Assembly (NCBI GenBank): GCA_035443825.1
Contig: DAOMNN010000038.1
Span: 1-31,988, forward strand
Origin: DAOMNN01 sp035443825
GTDB taxonomy: Bacteria; Pseudomonadota; Gammaproteobacteria; Burkholderiales; Rhodocyclaceae
Length of the DNA: 31,988 bases
Direction of reading: 5' to 3'
Position 1 is the first letter of the stretch. Each line of letters begins with the position of its first letter. Under the pieces are notes generated by a model. It saw only the letters and a list, made by a program, of their open reading frames with translations. It did no database searches and was not told the DNA's origin. This document shows, piece by piece, positions 7,535 through 15,354 of the stretch. The position numbers and the translations under genes were made by a program.

Positions 7535-9226
7535 TCAGCTCATCGGCCACACTGACGACAGGTACATCCAGTTCAGGAAGTAGTACACCACGAAGGTTGC
7601 GAGGAACACGACCGCAAGCACGAAGGTGCCCGGAGCCACGAAACCGCTTCCGTGATGCGCCGGCGCCGGAGGCGCCATCTGCAGGACCGGCGGCCGCGCA
7701 GTGCCGTACTCGCTCTTGTCCTCGATCTTCTTGCCGAACAGGATGGAACCCACGATGACGATGATGAACATCGCGCCGCCGATCACCGACACGACCCCGA
7801 AGAAGCCGGTCAGACCCATCATCATGTAGGCCGCACCGCCATACTCGAAGCTGAACGCGGAGCCTGAGAAGGCCATGTCCCAGTGACGCCGGGACACACC
7901 CAGCGTACCGGCGCCCATCATGAACAGCCCCATCAGCGACGTCCCGATACCGAAGACGTACGTCTGCCACTTGGCCCAGGTCGGCAGCACCAGCTCACGC
8001 CGGAACAGCACCGGAACCAGGAAGTAGGTCAGCGCCATGAATGCCAGCGTGGTGCCCACCGCCACCGTCGGGTGGAAGTGGCCCGGCACGTAGATGGTGT
8101 TGTGGATGATGAGGTTGATCTGCTCGGTACCCATCACGACACCGGTGATCCCGCCGAGGAAGCCGAAGCCGATCAGCGAGATGAACATCCCCGAGAACAC
8201 GGGGTTGCCCCACGGTGCCTTGCGCAGCCACTCGAACAGGCCGTTGGTATAGCCCTTCTCGCGCTGGGCGACCTCGATACTGCCCGGGACCGTCAGGCCG
8301 TGGACCATCGAAGCCAGCACCGCCAGGTACATCGCGTAGGAAGTGTTGAAGATCTTCCATTCGGTGCCGACGCCCGGATCGACCAGGATGTGGTGCGCCG
8401 AAGCGAGCTGCAGGAACAGGATGTACAGCAGGAAAGCCCCGCGGCTGACACGCTCGGACATCGGGCGCGCACCGAACACGATCGCGGCGATTGCATACCA
8501 GACCGCGACGTGTGCCGAAACGTTGATCTGCTGCGACGAGTGGCCCATGCCCCACCAGATGATCCGGTACATCAGCGGGTCGATGTTGCTGATGTAGCCC
8601 ACCGACCACAGGAAGGTCGGAATCAGGATGATGGCGCCCGAAGCGATCGTGAAGATCGCGATGATGCAGGCGGTCAGTGCACCGAAGGTCACCAGCGGAA
8701 TCGACCCTTCATAGGTGCGCTCGTTCTTTGCGACGACCAGCGTTCCAAGGAAGATGAAGCACGCGATCAGCGCTCCCACCGCGAACAGGATCAGCCCGAG
8801 GTAGAAGTGCGGGGCGGCCGGCATCGGCACATACGAGGTCATCATCACGCTCGATCCGCCCTGCAGAATCGCAACGGCAGCGATCGCGGCACCACCCAGC
8901 ATCAGGAAGTACGCGACCCAGGCTATCTTCGGCGTCGCTATTCGACAGCGTAGCAGCGTGGACGAGCAGAAGTAGAGTACGGCCACCTCGAAATAGATGA
9001 TCCATACAAGCAGCGTGACGACCCCGTGACCGGTCAGAACCTGATAGAAGAGATCCGCCGGAAGCAGATGCACGGCCGGCCAGCGCGTCAGGACGACGAG
9101 CAAACCCAGAAGCCCGCCGACCGCGAGGAAGACCACCGCGGTGACAGCGTTCCACTTGATCAGGGTCTCCGCCGATTTATGAAACACAAGCCCGCTGCGC
9201 GGGCAGGTGCGAAATTGCTCACTCAT
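7535..9226 (-). CDS. Heme-copper superfamily subunit I lacking the catalytic tyrosine (NorY/sNOR-like candidate NO reductase)
   Basis: A 563-residue polytopic protein of the cytochrome c oxidase subunit I superfamily. All metal ligands are present: H67 (low-spin heme), H229 (GMGHSSQQ), the H278-H279 pair (ASAHHILVDPG), and H383 and H385 (VPGHFHP). At the position of the oxidase Tyr (four after H229) there is Gln233, so the His-Tyr cofactor needed for O2 reduction cannot form. Combined with the CuA subunit, the SenC neighbour and FNR/DNR boxes, this points to the sNOR type of NO reductase (norSY-senC clusters known from Nitrosomonas). Automated pipelines would call it cytochrome c oxidase subunit I. 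The start ATG 9226 follows AAGGGGG, 11 bp after the subunit II stop. Substrate (NO or O2) is inferred. Confidence 0.82.
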   Translation of the reverse strand: MSEQFRTCPRSGLVFHKSAETLIKWNAVTAVVFLAVGGLLGLLVVLTRWPAVHLLPADLFYQVLTGHGVVTLLVWIIYFEVAVLYFCSSTLLRCRIATPKIAWVAYFLMLGGAAIAAVAILQGGSSVMMTSYVPMPAAPHFYLGLILFAVGALIACFIFLGTLVVAKNERTYEGSIPLVTFGALTACIIAIFTIASGAIILIPTFLWSVGYISNIDPLMYRIIWWGMGHSSQQINVSAHVAVWYAIAAIVFGARPMSERVSRGAFLLYILFLQLASAHHILVDPGVGTEWKIFNTSYAMYLAVLASMVHGLTVPGSIEVAQREKGYTNGLFEWLRKAPWGNPVFSGMFISLIGFGFLGGITGVVMGTEQINLIIHNTIYVPGHFHPTVAVGTTLAFMALTYFLVPVLFRRELVLPTWAKWQTYVFGIGTSLMGLFMMGAGTLGVSRRHWDMAFSGSAFSFEYGGAAYMMMGLTGFFGVVSVIGGAMFIIVIVGSILFGKKIEDKSEYGTARPPVLQMAPPAPAHHGSGFVAPGTFVLAVVFLATFVVYYFLNWMYLSSVWPMS

Positions 9227-9237
9227 TATCAGCCCCC

Positions 9238-9783
9238 TTAGCGATCGACGACATAGATCTTGCCGAGCATCGTGTGATGGAGCACACCGCAATACTCGTT
9301 GCAAACGATGGTGTATTCACCCGATTTGTCCGGCGTGATGGTCAGGGTCATCTGGTAACCCGGGACGATCTGCGCATTGACGTTGAGCGGCTGCAGGGAG
9401 AACCCGTGCTGCCAGTCCATCGAGGAAATGTGGAGGCGATACGTCTGATCCTTCTCCAGTTCCAGGATCGGATACCAGTCCCACAGCCGTGCCAGAAGAT
9501 AGACGTCACTGCCGGCCGGCGGACGAACCACCGGAAAGTCCCGCGCCGTCTCGGTACGCACTGTGTGGGCGTCGACCATCGCCTCGACCTTCGCCGAGAA
9601 TGCCTGCGGCGTCGTGCGATAGGCTTCACCCGAGTAGTTCTGTTTCCCGAACACGTGCCAGTACGGCATCATGAAGAACATGAACAGACACCAGACCAGG
9701 GCGATCAGGATCCAAGTTCCCTCGACCTTGTCCAGGGGCTGATTGCCCCAGACCCGTTCAGAGGGCGGTAATAGTGCGCTCAT
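9238..9783 (-). CDS. CuA-containing subunit II (CoxB/NorS-like)
   Basis: A 181-residue subunit II with one N-terminal membrane helix (about residues 22-42) and a periplasmic cupredoxin domain. The CuA set is complete: H126 (DWQHGF), then C161, E163, C165, H169 and M172 (CNEYC...H..M). It accepts electrons from a soluble or membrane cytochrome c and passes them to subunit I. The short single-helix form is typical of B-type oxidases and sNOR rather than the two-helix aa3 type. The start follows AAGGGGGGA; 19 bp separate it from the upstream 62-aa gene. Cytochrome c4, encoded at 13430-14005, is a plausible electron donor. Confidence 0.88.
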   Translation of the reverse strand: MSALLPPSERVWGNQPLDKVEGTWILIALVWCLFMFFMMPYWHVFGKQNYSGEAYRTTPQAFSAKVEAMVDAHTVRTETARDFPVVRPPAGSDVYLLARLWDWYPILELEKDQTYRLHISSMDWQHGFSLQPLNVNAQIVPGYQMTLTITPDKSGEYTIVCNEYCGVLHHTMLGKIYVVDR

Positions 9784-9802
9784 AGAAATCCCCCCTTGAG
9801 CT

Positions 9803-9991
9803 TCAGTTGGCGAGCGGAATCGAGACGACTTCCATAATGCCCCACAAGATATAAAAGACCGTCGGCATCACTACGCCGAGGAATAGCAGCAGAAACGGGT
9901 TATCCAGAATCTGCTGCAAAACCGGGATCTTCTCCTGGCGCTCTTCGCCCACCCCGGGTGTTTTGGTGGTTTCCTGGACTGGTTCAGTCAT
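9803..9991 (-). CDS. 62-aa single-helix membrane protein, first gene of the CuA enzyme operon
   Basis: Start chosen at ATG 9991, immediately after a strong GAGGGGG ribosome site. A longer in-frame start 13 codons upstream has no such site. A charged cytoplasmic-looking N-terminus (residues 1-30, rich in Glu/Gln/Lys) precedes one hydrophobic helix at about 33-57. The family is not recognised with certainty. Short helical proteins of this sort accompany B-type oxidase and NorSY genes as a small subunit. It is the first gene after the FNR/DNR-controlled promoter. Confidence 0.75.
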   Translation of the reverse strand: MTEPVQETTKTPGVGEERQEKIPVLQQILDNPFLLLFLGVVMPTVFYILWGIMEVVSIPLAN

Positions 9992-10114
9992 GATCCCCCT
10001 CGATTTGACAAATTTGGTTGACATCGACACGCCCCGGAAGCTGTTGACCGCATATTCGTTTGCTCCCGTGGCGAAACCGCAATCGCTTACCCCAATAAGG
10101 GGTCAGTGCCAGCT

Positions 10115-10120
10115 AGTAGA
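10115..10120 (-). promoter_or_regulatory. Predicted -10 of the CuA/heme-copper operon
   Basis: The minus-strand hexamer TCTACT matches TATAAT at four of six positions. Exactly 22 bp separate it from the box at 10143-10156, so the box centre falls at -41.5 from a predicted start near 10108. This is the standard class II FNR/DNR activation geometry. Confidence 0.5.
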
Positions 10121-10142
10121 CCCCTTTGTCCGAAAAACCTGT

Positions 10143-10156
10143 TTGATCCATGTCAA
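10143..10156 (-). promoter_or_regulatory. Proximal FNR/DNR box
   Basis: TTGAT-CCAT-GTCAA as read on the plus strand, one mismatch from TTGAT-N4-ATCAA and symmetric as a TTGAC/ATCAA hybrid on the minus strand. It is placed at about -41.5 relative to the predicted start of the minus-strand operon. Confidence 0.72.
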
Positions 10157-10186
10157 ACTGGCTCAAAAATGGCTCGGGAAGCGCAA

Positions 10187-10200
10187 TTGACGGGCATCAA
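10187..10200 (-). promoter_or_regulatory. Distal FNR/DNR box
   Basis: TTGAC-GGGC-ATCAA, again a near-perfect box. Its centre is 44 bp (about four helical turns) from the proximal box, near -85.5 of the predicted promoter, so two dimers would bind on the same DNA face. Confidence 0.62.
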
Positions 10201-10563
10201 TCCCCTTCCCGGCCTTTCCCGGCATCATCTGCCGCGAATGGTCTCGAACCTCCCTGGTCACGACTTCGCAACAGCGGCATCAGCGCCGCTTTCGAATCAT
10301 AAGCCGGGACTGGCTCTCCTTCCATCAATCGATCGTCCACTTTCCAAAGCGCGGACCAATGATCCAGGCTGCATTCGGGCGCATGTCACGATTCGAACAC
10401 GAGCTTGGCCCGCGATGAATCGGAGACTGAGAAAGCATTACACCGGCCAAGGCGATAACTGCGGCAAAGTGCGGTTATCATCGGCAACTTCACGGCCGTT
10501 CCCGGGCTGCCGATCCGACGGACAGACTCGGGACAGCCTCGCTAAAATTACGATAGGCACACC

Positions 10564-11238
10564 ATGATCAAGCACCTCCACTCCCGGCGCAGCCTCGTCC
10601 TCGCCCTGTTCCTGTGCATTGCGGCCGTCCTCCTTGCCGGATGCAGCAAGCGCGAACCGATCACCTTCACCTTCGAGCGCATCAACGCCGATGGCAGCGC
10701 CTACGCGGGCAGCGGTTCCTACGCAACGGACCCCTGGGAATGCGTGCTCGACGTGCGAACCAGCCTGATGTGGGAGGTCAAGTCGGCGGCACCCGGCCTG
10801 CGCCATGCCGACAACACCTACACGTGGCACTTCCCCCCCGAGGCCGACATCTACACCCGGGGCGATGCGGGCAAGCCCGACGGCGGAAGCTGCAACGGCA
10901 GCGCGTGCGACACATGGGCCTTCGCCAAGGCCGTGAACGAGGCGGGTCTGTGCGGTTATGAGGACTGGCGCATACCGACCAAGGAGGAACTCGGAAGCAT
11001 CGTCAATCCCACGATCCGACCGCCTGGCCCCACCCTGGAGCACAGCTTCTTCCCCAACACTTCGACGGCGGAGTACTGGACCTCGAGCGCCTATGCGTAC
11101 CATTCGCCCGGGGCCTGGACATGGAGCTTCTTCAACGGTCTCGACCGGGTGGACCTGAAAGAGAACGCCAAGCACATCCGCCTCGTCCGGGGCGAAGCAG
11201 GAACGCGTCCCGCGCCTCCGCGTGGACCGTCCAAGTGA
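10564..11238 (+). CDS. DUF1566 (Lcl C-terminal domain) lipoprotein
   Basis: A 224-residue predicted lipoprotein: signal peptide 1-26 with lipobox LLAG-C27. The rest matches the DUF1566/Lcl C-terminal domain pattern, a C-type-lectin-like fold: a TSLMWEV segment, then WRIPTKEEL, then AEYWTSS, and finally the IRLVRG end. The biochemical role of this family is unknown; carbohydrate or protein binding at the cell surface is often suggested. It begins a plus-strand unit with the two heme A synthase genes (6 bp to the next start), an odd partner that may reflect a role in envelope assembly of the oxidase. The ribosome site (TAGG) is weak. Confidence 0.82.
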   Translation: MIKHLHSRRSLVLALFLCIAAVLLAGCSKREPITFTFERINADGSAYAGSGSYATDPWECVLDVRTSLMWEVKSAAPGLRHADNTYTWHFPPEADIYTRGDAGKPDGGSCNGSACDTWAFAKAVNEAGLCGYEDWRIPTKEELGSIVNPTIRPPGPTLEHSFFPNTSTAEYWTSSAYAYHSPGAWTWSFFNGLDRVDLKENAKHIRLVRGEAGTRPAPPRGPSK

Positions 11239-11244
11239 GGCCAG

Positions 11245-12210
11245 ATGGCCACCAGAGGCGCCCCCTCCTGGTATGTGGCGTTGCTGACCGTAACGCTTGC
11301 GACCGCGGTTGCACTTGCCCTGGTCAGCGCCCATCTCCGGCTGACCAACTCGGGGCTCGGCTGCGCTGACTGGCCGCAGTGCTATGGCCGCATCGACACG
11401 ATGCCCGACGCTTCGGCCGCCGCGGTGCAGACGGCCCCGACGGGCGCGACCCGCATCCACCGCGTTCTCGCGAGTACATTGGGGCTGCTCGTACTCGCCG
11501 TCGCCGCGGCTGCATTGAGACCGGGCCTGCGTGCCACTGGCTGGCTTCCCCCGGCGCTGGCACTGGCGGTAATGATTGCGCTCGCGGTGCTTGGAAAATG
11601 GTCGTCGGGGCTGCAGCGCCCCGCTGTGGTGATCGCCAATTTCAGCGGCGGCATCGTGCTCGCCTCCGCCCTGTGGTGGCTGCTTGTCGGGGCCATTCGC
11701 AGCAATGCCATGCCAACCGCGTCCGCACCCCGCAATTCGATCACGCGTCCCTGGATGCTGCTCGCATCCCTTGCACTGTTCGTCCAGATCGTGATCGGCG
11801 GACTGGTCAGCGCATATTTCGCAGGCCTGGCATGCGGCCCGTCGCCGACCTGTGGCGGGAGTTGGAGCCCGGCCCTGCCATGGTTGGAGCTTTCGGCACA
11901 GTTTTACCTGCTCGAGCTCGACGCTGCCGGACGGGTCATCATAGGCGAGACCCTGACGGGTCTCCACATGGCCCACCGACTGCTCGGATTCGTCCTCGTG
12001 CCGCTGATCGTCTGGATCGCCTGGCGACTCCACCGACATGGCCTGCGGGGCAGCGCGATCACGGTCGTGTCGCTGATTGCGGCCGAGGTCGCACTCGGGG
12101 TTGCTGCAGTCAACATGGCCTTGCCCCACGCGCTGGTCCTCCTCCATTACGGGCTGGCCCTGGCGCTGCTGCTGGCGCTGCTCCGGGCGGCACAGGCGGT
12201 CGATCGGTGA
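11245..12210 (+). CDS. ctaA: Heme A synthase, CtaA type with cysteine pair
   Basis: A 321-residue, eight-helix membrane protein of the COX15/CtaA family, which oxidises the C8 methyl of heme O to formyl to make heme A. The N-terminal periplasmic loop holds RLTNSGLGCADWPQCYGRI with the C40/C46 pair seen in one class of CtaA. Later histidines in HRLLGF and the last helices fit heme and substrate binding. The start ATG 11245 lies 6 bp after the lipoprotein stop. It is followed by a second, different CtaA family member. Confidence 0.9.
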   Translation: MATRGAPSWYVALLTVTLATAVALALVSAHLRLTNSGLGCADWPQCYGRIDTMPDASAAAVQTAPTGATRIHRVLASTLGLLVLAVAAAALRPGLRATGWLPPALALAVMIALAVLGKWSSGLQRPAVVIANFSGGIVLASALWWLLVGAIRSNAMPTASAPRNSITRPWMLLASLALFVQIVIGGLVSAYFAGLACGPSPTCGGSWSPALPWLELSAQFYLLELDAAGRVIIGETLTGLHMAHRLLGFVLVPLIVWIAWRLHRHGLRGSAITVVSLIAAEVALGVAAVNMALPHALVLLHYGLALALLLALLRAAQAVDR

Positions 12211-12267
12211 CCGTATGGCGAACCGAAGCCAACTCTTCAACAACGTCTCACTGTCCAGGGAATCGAA

Positions 12268-13326
12268 GTGGTGAAAGCATTGGATGGGAACCCCCGGGAT
12301 CGCCGGCACATCGCGATATGGCTGCTCACGTGCTGTGCGCTGATTCTCGGTATCGTGATCATCGGCGGGCTCACGCGCCTGACCGGATCAGGGCTGTCGA
12401 TGGTCGAATGGAAACCGATCGTGGGGCTGCTTCCCCCGCTGAACGAGGAGGAGTGGCTGGCCACGTTCGAGCTCTATCGGCAGTCTCCGGAGTATCGCTA
12501 CGTCAACATCGGCATGACGGTCGATGGCTTCAAATCCATATTCTGGCTCGAGTACATTCACCGCATGATCGGCCGCTTCATCGGTGTGGCCTTCCTGCTT
12601 CCGTTCCTCTATTTCTGGATCCGCGGGAAGATCGAACGCGGCCTGCTGCCGAAGCTGATCGCGATGTTCGTACTCGGCGGCATGCAGGGCGCGCTCGGCT
12701 GGTACATGGTGGCAAGCGGGCTTGCGGAAGACCCGCACGTCAGCCAGTACCGCCTGACGGCACACCTCGGACTGGCAGTGGTGATCTACGTATACATCCT
12801 GTGGGTTGCGCTTGGCCTGCTCGCGAAGGACAGGATCCGCTTCGACAACGACGTCCCGTCGCTGCGCCGTTTTGCCGGGGCGATCACGACCTTCGCGTTC
12901 ATCACGATTCTGTCCGGAGGATTCGTCGCCGGACTCAAGGCAGGCTATGCATACAACACCTTCCCGCTGATGGGAGGGCAGTTGATCCCCGACGGGCTGC
13001 TGGCGTTGCAGCCGGCATGGTCCAATTTCTTCGACAACATCGTGACCGTTCAGTTTACGCACCGGATCCTGGCGATCACCTTGCTCGCGCTCATCGTCGC
13101 ATTGTGGGCGATGGCGCGCCGCCACGACCTGGAACGCGGGACCCGCATCGCAGCGCACGCCACGCTCGGTATCGCGCTGCTGCAGGTTTCCCTTGGCATC
13201 TCCACGCTGGTGATGCACGTTCCGCTCGCGCTGGCGTCCGCACACCAGACGGTTGCGGTGCTGCTGCTGACCGCGCTGGTCATACTGACCCACCGTCTCC
13301 GCAAGCCACAGGGTATCGACGTCTGA
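12268..13326 (+). CDS. ctaA: Heme A synthase, COX15 type (second copy)
   Basis: A 352-residue membrane protein of the alphaproteobacterial/mitochondrial COX15 type. Diagnostic segments are GGLTRLTGSGLSMVEWKP (about 33-50), FWLEYIHRMIGR (about 93-104), and AGLKAGYAYNTFPLMGG. It has no cysteine pair in the first loop, unlike the upstream gene. The start is GTG at 12268 (GTG GTG, after AGGGAA). The first GTG is chosen, but the second is equally possible. Two heme A synthases of different class in tandem suggest division of labour or partial redundancy. Confidence 0.9.
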   Translation: MVKALDGNPRDRRHIAIWLLTCCALILGIVIIGGLTRLTGSGLSMVEWKPIVGLLPPLNEEEWLATFELYRQSPEYRYVNIGMTVDGFKSIFWLEYIHRMIGRFIGVAFLLPFLYFWIRGKIERGLLPKLIAMFVLGGMQGALGWYMVASGLAEDPHVSQYRLTAHLGLAVVIYVYILWVALGLLAKDRIRFDNDVPSLRRFAGAITTFAFITILSGGFVAGLKAGYAYNTFPLMGGQLIPDGLLALQPAWSNFFDNIVTVQFTHRILAITLLALIVALWAMARRHDLERGTRIAAHATLGIALLQVSLGISTLVMHVPLALASAHQTVAVLLLTALVILTHRLRKPQGIDV

Positions 13327-13429
13327 AGGGGCAACCAGGACACGGATCGTCAGCGGCACGTTGGCGCGGGACGATCCCACTCGTCATCACGTGTGTCAGG
13401 AGACTGCGCAACTCCCGCGCCCCCTGAAC

Positions 13430-14005
13430 TCAGGGTTTCAGTGCCGCAAACCAGGCTGCCAGGTCGTTGATGTCCTCATTGCTCAGCGTGGCCGCGACCG
13501 GCGACATGAGAGGATTGTGGCGGATGCCGTCGCGGAACTTGCGCATCTGCTTGATCAGGTAGTCGGGTTTCTGACCGGCAAGGTTCGGCCATTCGCGATC
13601 GGGACTATGGCCGTCGGCGCCGTGGCACTCGACACAGGCTGCGGCCTTCTCCCTTCCCGCGAGCGGATTGCCGATGCCCGGCGGGCTGACATGGTCGCCG
13701 GGAAGGCTCGCGTAGTAGGCGGCGATATCGCGGATGTTCTGATCCGTGAGCGGCCGCGCCATCGGCGTCATGTACGAATCCTTGCGTGTCCCGGCACGAA
13801 AGTCGTTCATCTGCTTGATCAGATACAGGTCGTTCTGGCCTGCAATGTTCGGCCACCGCTCGTTGCGGCCGATGCCATCCATCCCGTGGCAACTCAGGCA
13901 AGCACCGCTGGCCCGCGCCTTTCCGGCAGCCACGTCACCGGATGCGAAGGACAGGGCTGGTGCCGACAACGCGACCATGGCGATCGATACGAGCAGGAAC
14001 TTCAT
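13430..14005 (-). CDS. Diheme cytochrome c4
   Basis: A periplasmic diheme cytochrome of 191 residues with signal peptide 1-22 (ending SFAS) and two similar c-type domains. Heme sites are C36-H40 (CLSCH) and C124-H128 (CVECH); likely axial Met residues are M79 or M82 and M167. The start ATG 14005 is preferred over an upstream ATG because GAGAAG precedes it and it begins the signal peptide. Cytochromes c4 donate electrons to terminal oxidases and, in some denitrifiers, to nitrite or NO reductases; here it could serve the CuA subunit. It is convergent with the heme A synthase genes. Confidence 0.92.
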   Translation of the reverse strand: MKFLLVSIAMVALSAPALSFASGDVAAGKARASGACLSCHGMDGIGRNERWPNIAGQNDLYLIKQMNDFRAGTRKDSYMTPMARPLTDQNIRDIAAYYASLPGDHVSPPGIGNPLAGREKAAACVECHGADGHSPDREWPNLAGQKPDYLIKQMRKFRDGIRHNPLMSPVAATLSNEDINDLAAWFAALKP

Positions 14006-14125
14006 CGAATGTCTTCTCATCTGTTTGTCGAGTCCGAATCAACTCCGACCGCGGCACACCCGGCATGTCGACGAGCAAGTGGCGCAGGCGAGTCGGCGAA
14101 ACATGGAGACCGGTTCCGGGACGCA

Positions 14126-14201
14126 TGGTGCCGACAGTCTGACTCGAACAGACGACCTACCGCTTACAAGGCGGTTGCTCTACCAACTGAGCTATGCCGG
14201 C
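14126..14201 (-). tRNA. tRNA-Thr (anticodon UGU)
   Basis: A full 76-nt cloverleaf on the minus strand: acceptor GCCGGCA/TGTCGGC (one G-U), D-stem GCTC/GAGC, anticodon stem ACCGC/GCGGT with loop CTTGTAA, and T-arm with TTCGAGTC. The CCA end is encoded (14126-14128). Confidence 0.95.
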
Positions 14202-14210
14202 GCGCGGCGG

Positions 14211-14216
14211 ATTATA
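14211..14216 (-). promoter_or_regulatory. -10 of the tRNA-Thr promoter
   Basis: Perfect TATAAT on the minus strand, about 9 bp before the tRNA 5' end, so transcription would start close to the mature end. No good -35 hexamer is visible. Confidence 0.6.
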
Positions 14217-14289
14217 GCGTAACTGGGCATGACGACCCACCGACGCGCGCCCCCCGCACCTGGAATCGGACGCAAGGCGTGCGCCTGGA

Positions 14290-15117
14290 TCAGGCCTCCA
14301 GAGCGAGCTGATCGATGCAGTGACGCTGACCCAGCAGTGCGTGAAGCGAGACCACCGATCCGACGATGATGAGCGCGGGGGATTTCAGCTTCGCCTCGCG
14401 CACTGCACCGACGATGGTATCCAGGGTGCCGGTCACGGTGATCTGCGCCGGCGTCGTCCCCGCATGTACCACTGCCACCGGTGTGTCGGGAGCGAGCCCA
14501 TGGGCGGCAAGCTCTGCACAGATGATGTCGAGCGCCCCCAACCCCATATAGATCACGACGGTCTGTTGCGGACGCGTGAGCGAGATCCAATCGAGATTCA
14601 CCGTCCCGTCCTTGAGATGGCCGGTGGTGAATACGACGGTACGCGAATGGTCGCGGTGGGTAAGCGGCATGCCCGTACAGGCGGATATGCCGGATGCGGC
14701 GGTGATGCCGGGAACGACCTCGCATTCGATGCCCGACGCGAGCAACTCCTCCATCTCCTCGCCGCCACGGCCGAAAATGAACGGATCGCCCCCCTTGAGC
14801 CTGACCACCTTCAATCCCTCACGGGCAAGCTCGACCAGCAGATTGTTGATCTGATCCTGCGGCAGCGAGTGGTTTCCGGCTTCCTTGCCGGCGTAGATGC
14901 GCCGTGCGGCCGGGTTCAACAGTTCGAGCACGCCCTCGCCGACGAGGTGATCGAACACCACCGCCTCTGCCTCACGAAGCACCCTCGCCGCCTTCAGCGT
15001 GAGCAGCTCCGGATCTCCGGGCCCCGCGCCAACCAGGAAAACCTTGCCTGGCTCCCTGCCCGTCTTGGGTCTGGCGGCGTAACGCCTCGCGGTATCAAGG
15101 CTGATATGCTCGCTCAT
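14290..15117 (-). CDS. nirE: Uroporphyrinogen-III C-methyltransferase for heme d1 synthesis
   Basis: A 275-residue SUMT/CobA-type methyltransferase that makes precorrin-2 from uroporphyrinogen III using SAM. Motifs: VGAGPGDPELLTLKA (about 30-44), LKGGDPFIFGRGGEE, and VVPGITAASG with TGMPLTHRD. No CysG dehydrogenase/ferrochelatase domain is attached. It is divergent from the nirC-N genes across a shared control region, so the d1-specific role (NirE) is preferred over general siroheme or cobalamin synthesis. The start ATG 15117 follows AGGAGA; an in-frame TTG one codon earlier is less well spaced. Confidence 0.9.
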   Translation of the reverse strand: MSEHISLDTARRYAARPKTGREPGKVFLVGAGPGDPELLTLKAARVLREAEAVVFDHLVGEGVLELLNPAARRIYAGKEAGNHSLPQDQINNLLVELAREGLKVVRLKGGDPFIFGRGGEEMEELLASGIECEVVPGITAASGISACTGMPLTHRDHSRTVVFTTGHLKDGTVNLDWISLTRPQQTVVIYMGLGALDIICAELAAHGLAPDTPVAVVHAGTTPAQITVTGTLDTIVGAVREAKLKSPALIIVGSVVSLHALLGQRHCIDQLALEA

Positions 15118-15165
15118 CAATGACTCTCCTGTACTGCCGCATCGATAGGGTATTGCGGCCGTTTT

Positions 15166-15179
15166 TTGACATTGAACAA
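15166..15179. promoter_or_regulatory. FNR/DNR-like box in the nirE-nirC divergent region
   Basis: TTGAC-ATTG-AACAA, one mismatch from TTGAC-N4-ATCAA. It lies between divergent nirE and nirC. On the plus strand a class II position would put a -10 near TTTATC (15201-15206). On the minus strand the -10 match is poor. One box may serve both directions. Confidence 0.45.
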
Positions 15180-15354
15180 CAATTCGTGCTCGATCGCCAC
15201 TTTATCCCTACCCGTGTCCGGGGAAATTAACGAACATCAAGGAGCACCATAACGGCGCCCCCGATACTCGATCGGGCAGATGCTTGGTATGCTCTGCGGT
15301 GGTCGGAGTTCCTTGCCGGGCACCGTCACTGAATCGAAAAACGAGGTCCTGAAC

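Larger units (their letters stand above)
9992..10563. other. Intergenic control region between divergent respiratory operons
   Basis: About 570 bp without a convincing gene. Toward the minus strand it holds two FNR/DNR-type boxes, a matching -10 and a small hairpin (ACCCC-AATAA-GGGGT, 10090-10104) close to the predicted transcript start. Toward the plus strand, a TAAAAT -10-like element at 10543-10548 may serve the lipoprotein gene with a very short leader. I see nothing definite in 10210-10530. Open frames crossing it lack ribosome sites and plausible protein composition. Confidence 0.6.

Noticed and set aside
7535..9226. Ordinary aa3/ba3 oxygen reductase subunit I
   Set aside because: The Tyr four residues after H229 is Gln233, so the oxidase His-Tyr cofactor cannot form; kept only as an alternative annotation.
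10438..12309. Long open frame on the minus strand
   Set aside because: It lies antisense to the lipoprotein and ctaA genes, has no ribosome site and encodes a low-complexity Gly/Arg/Glu-rich product typical of antisense frames in high-GC DNA.
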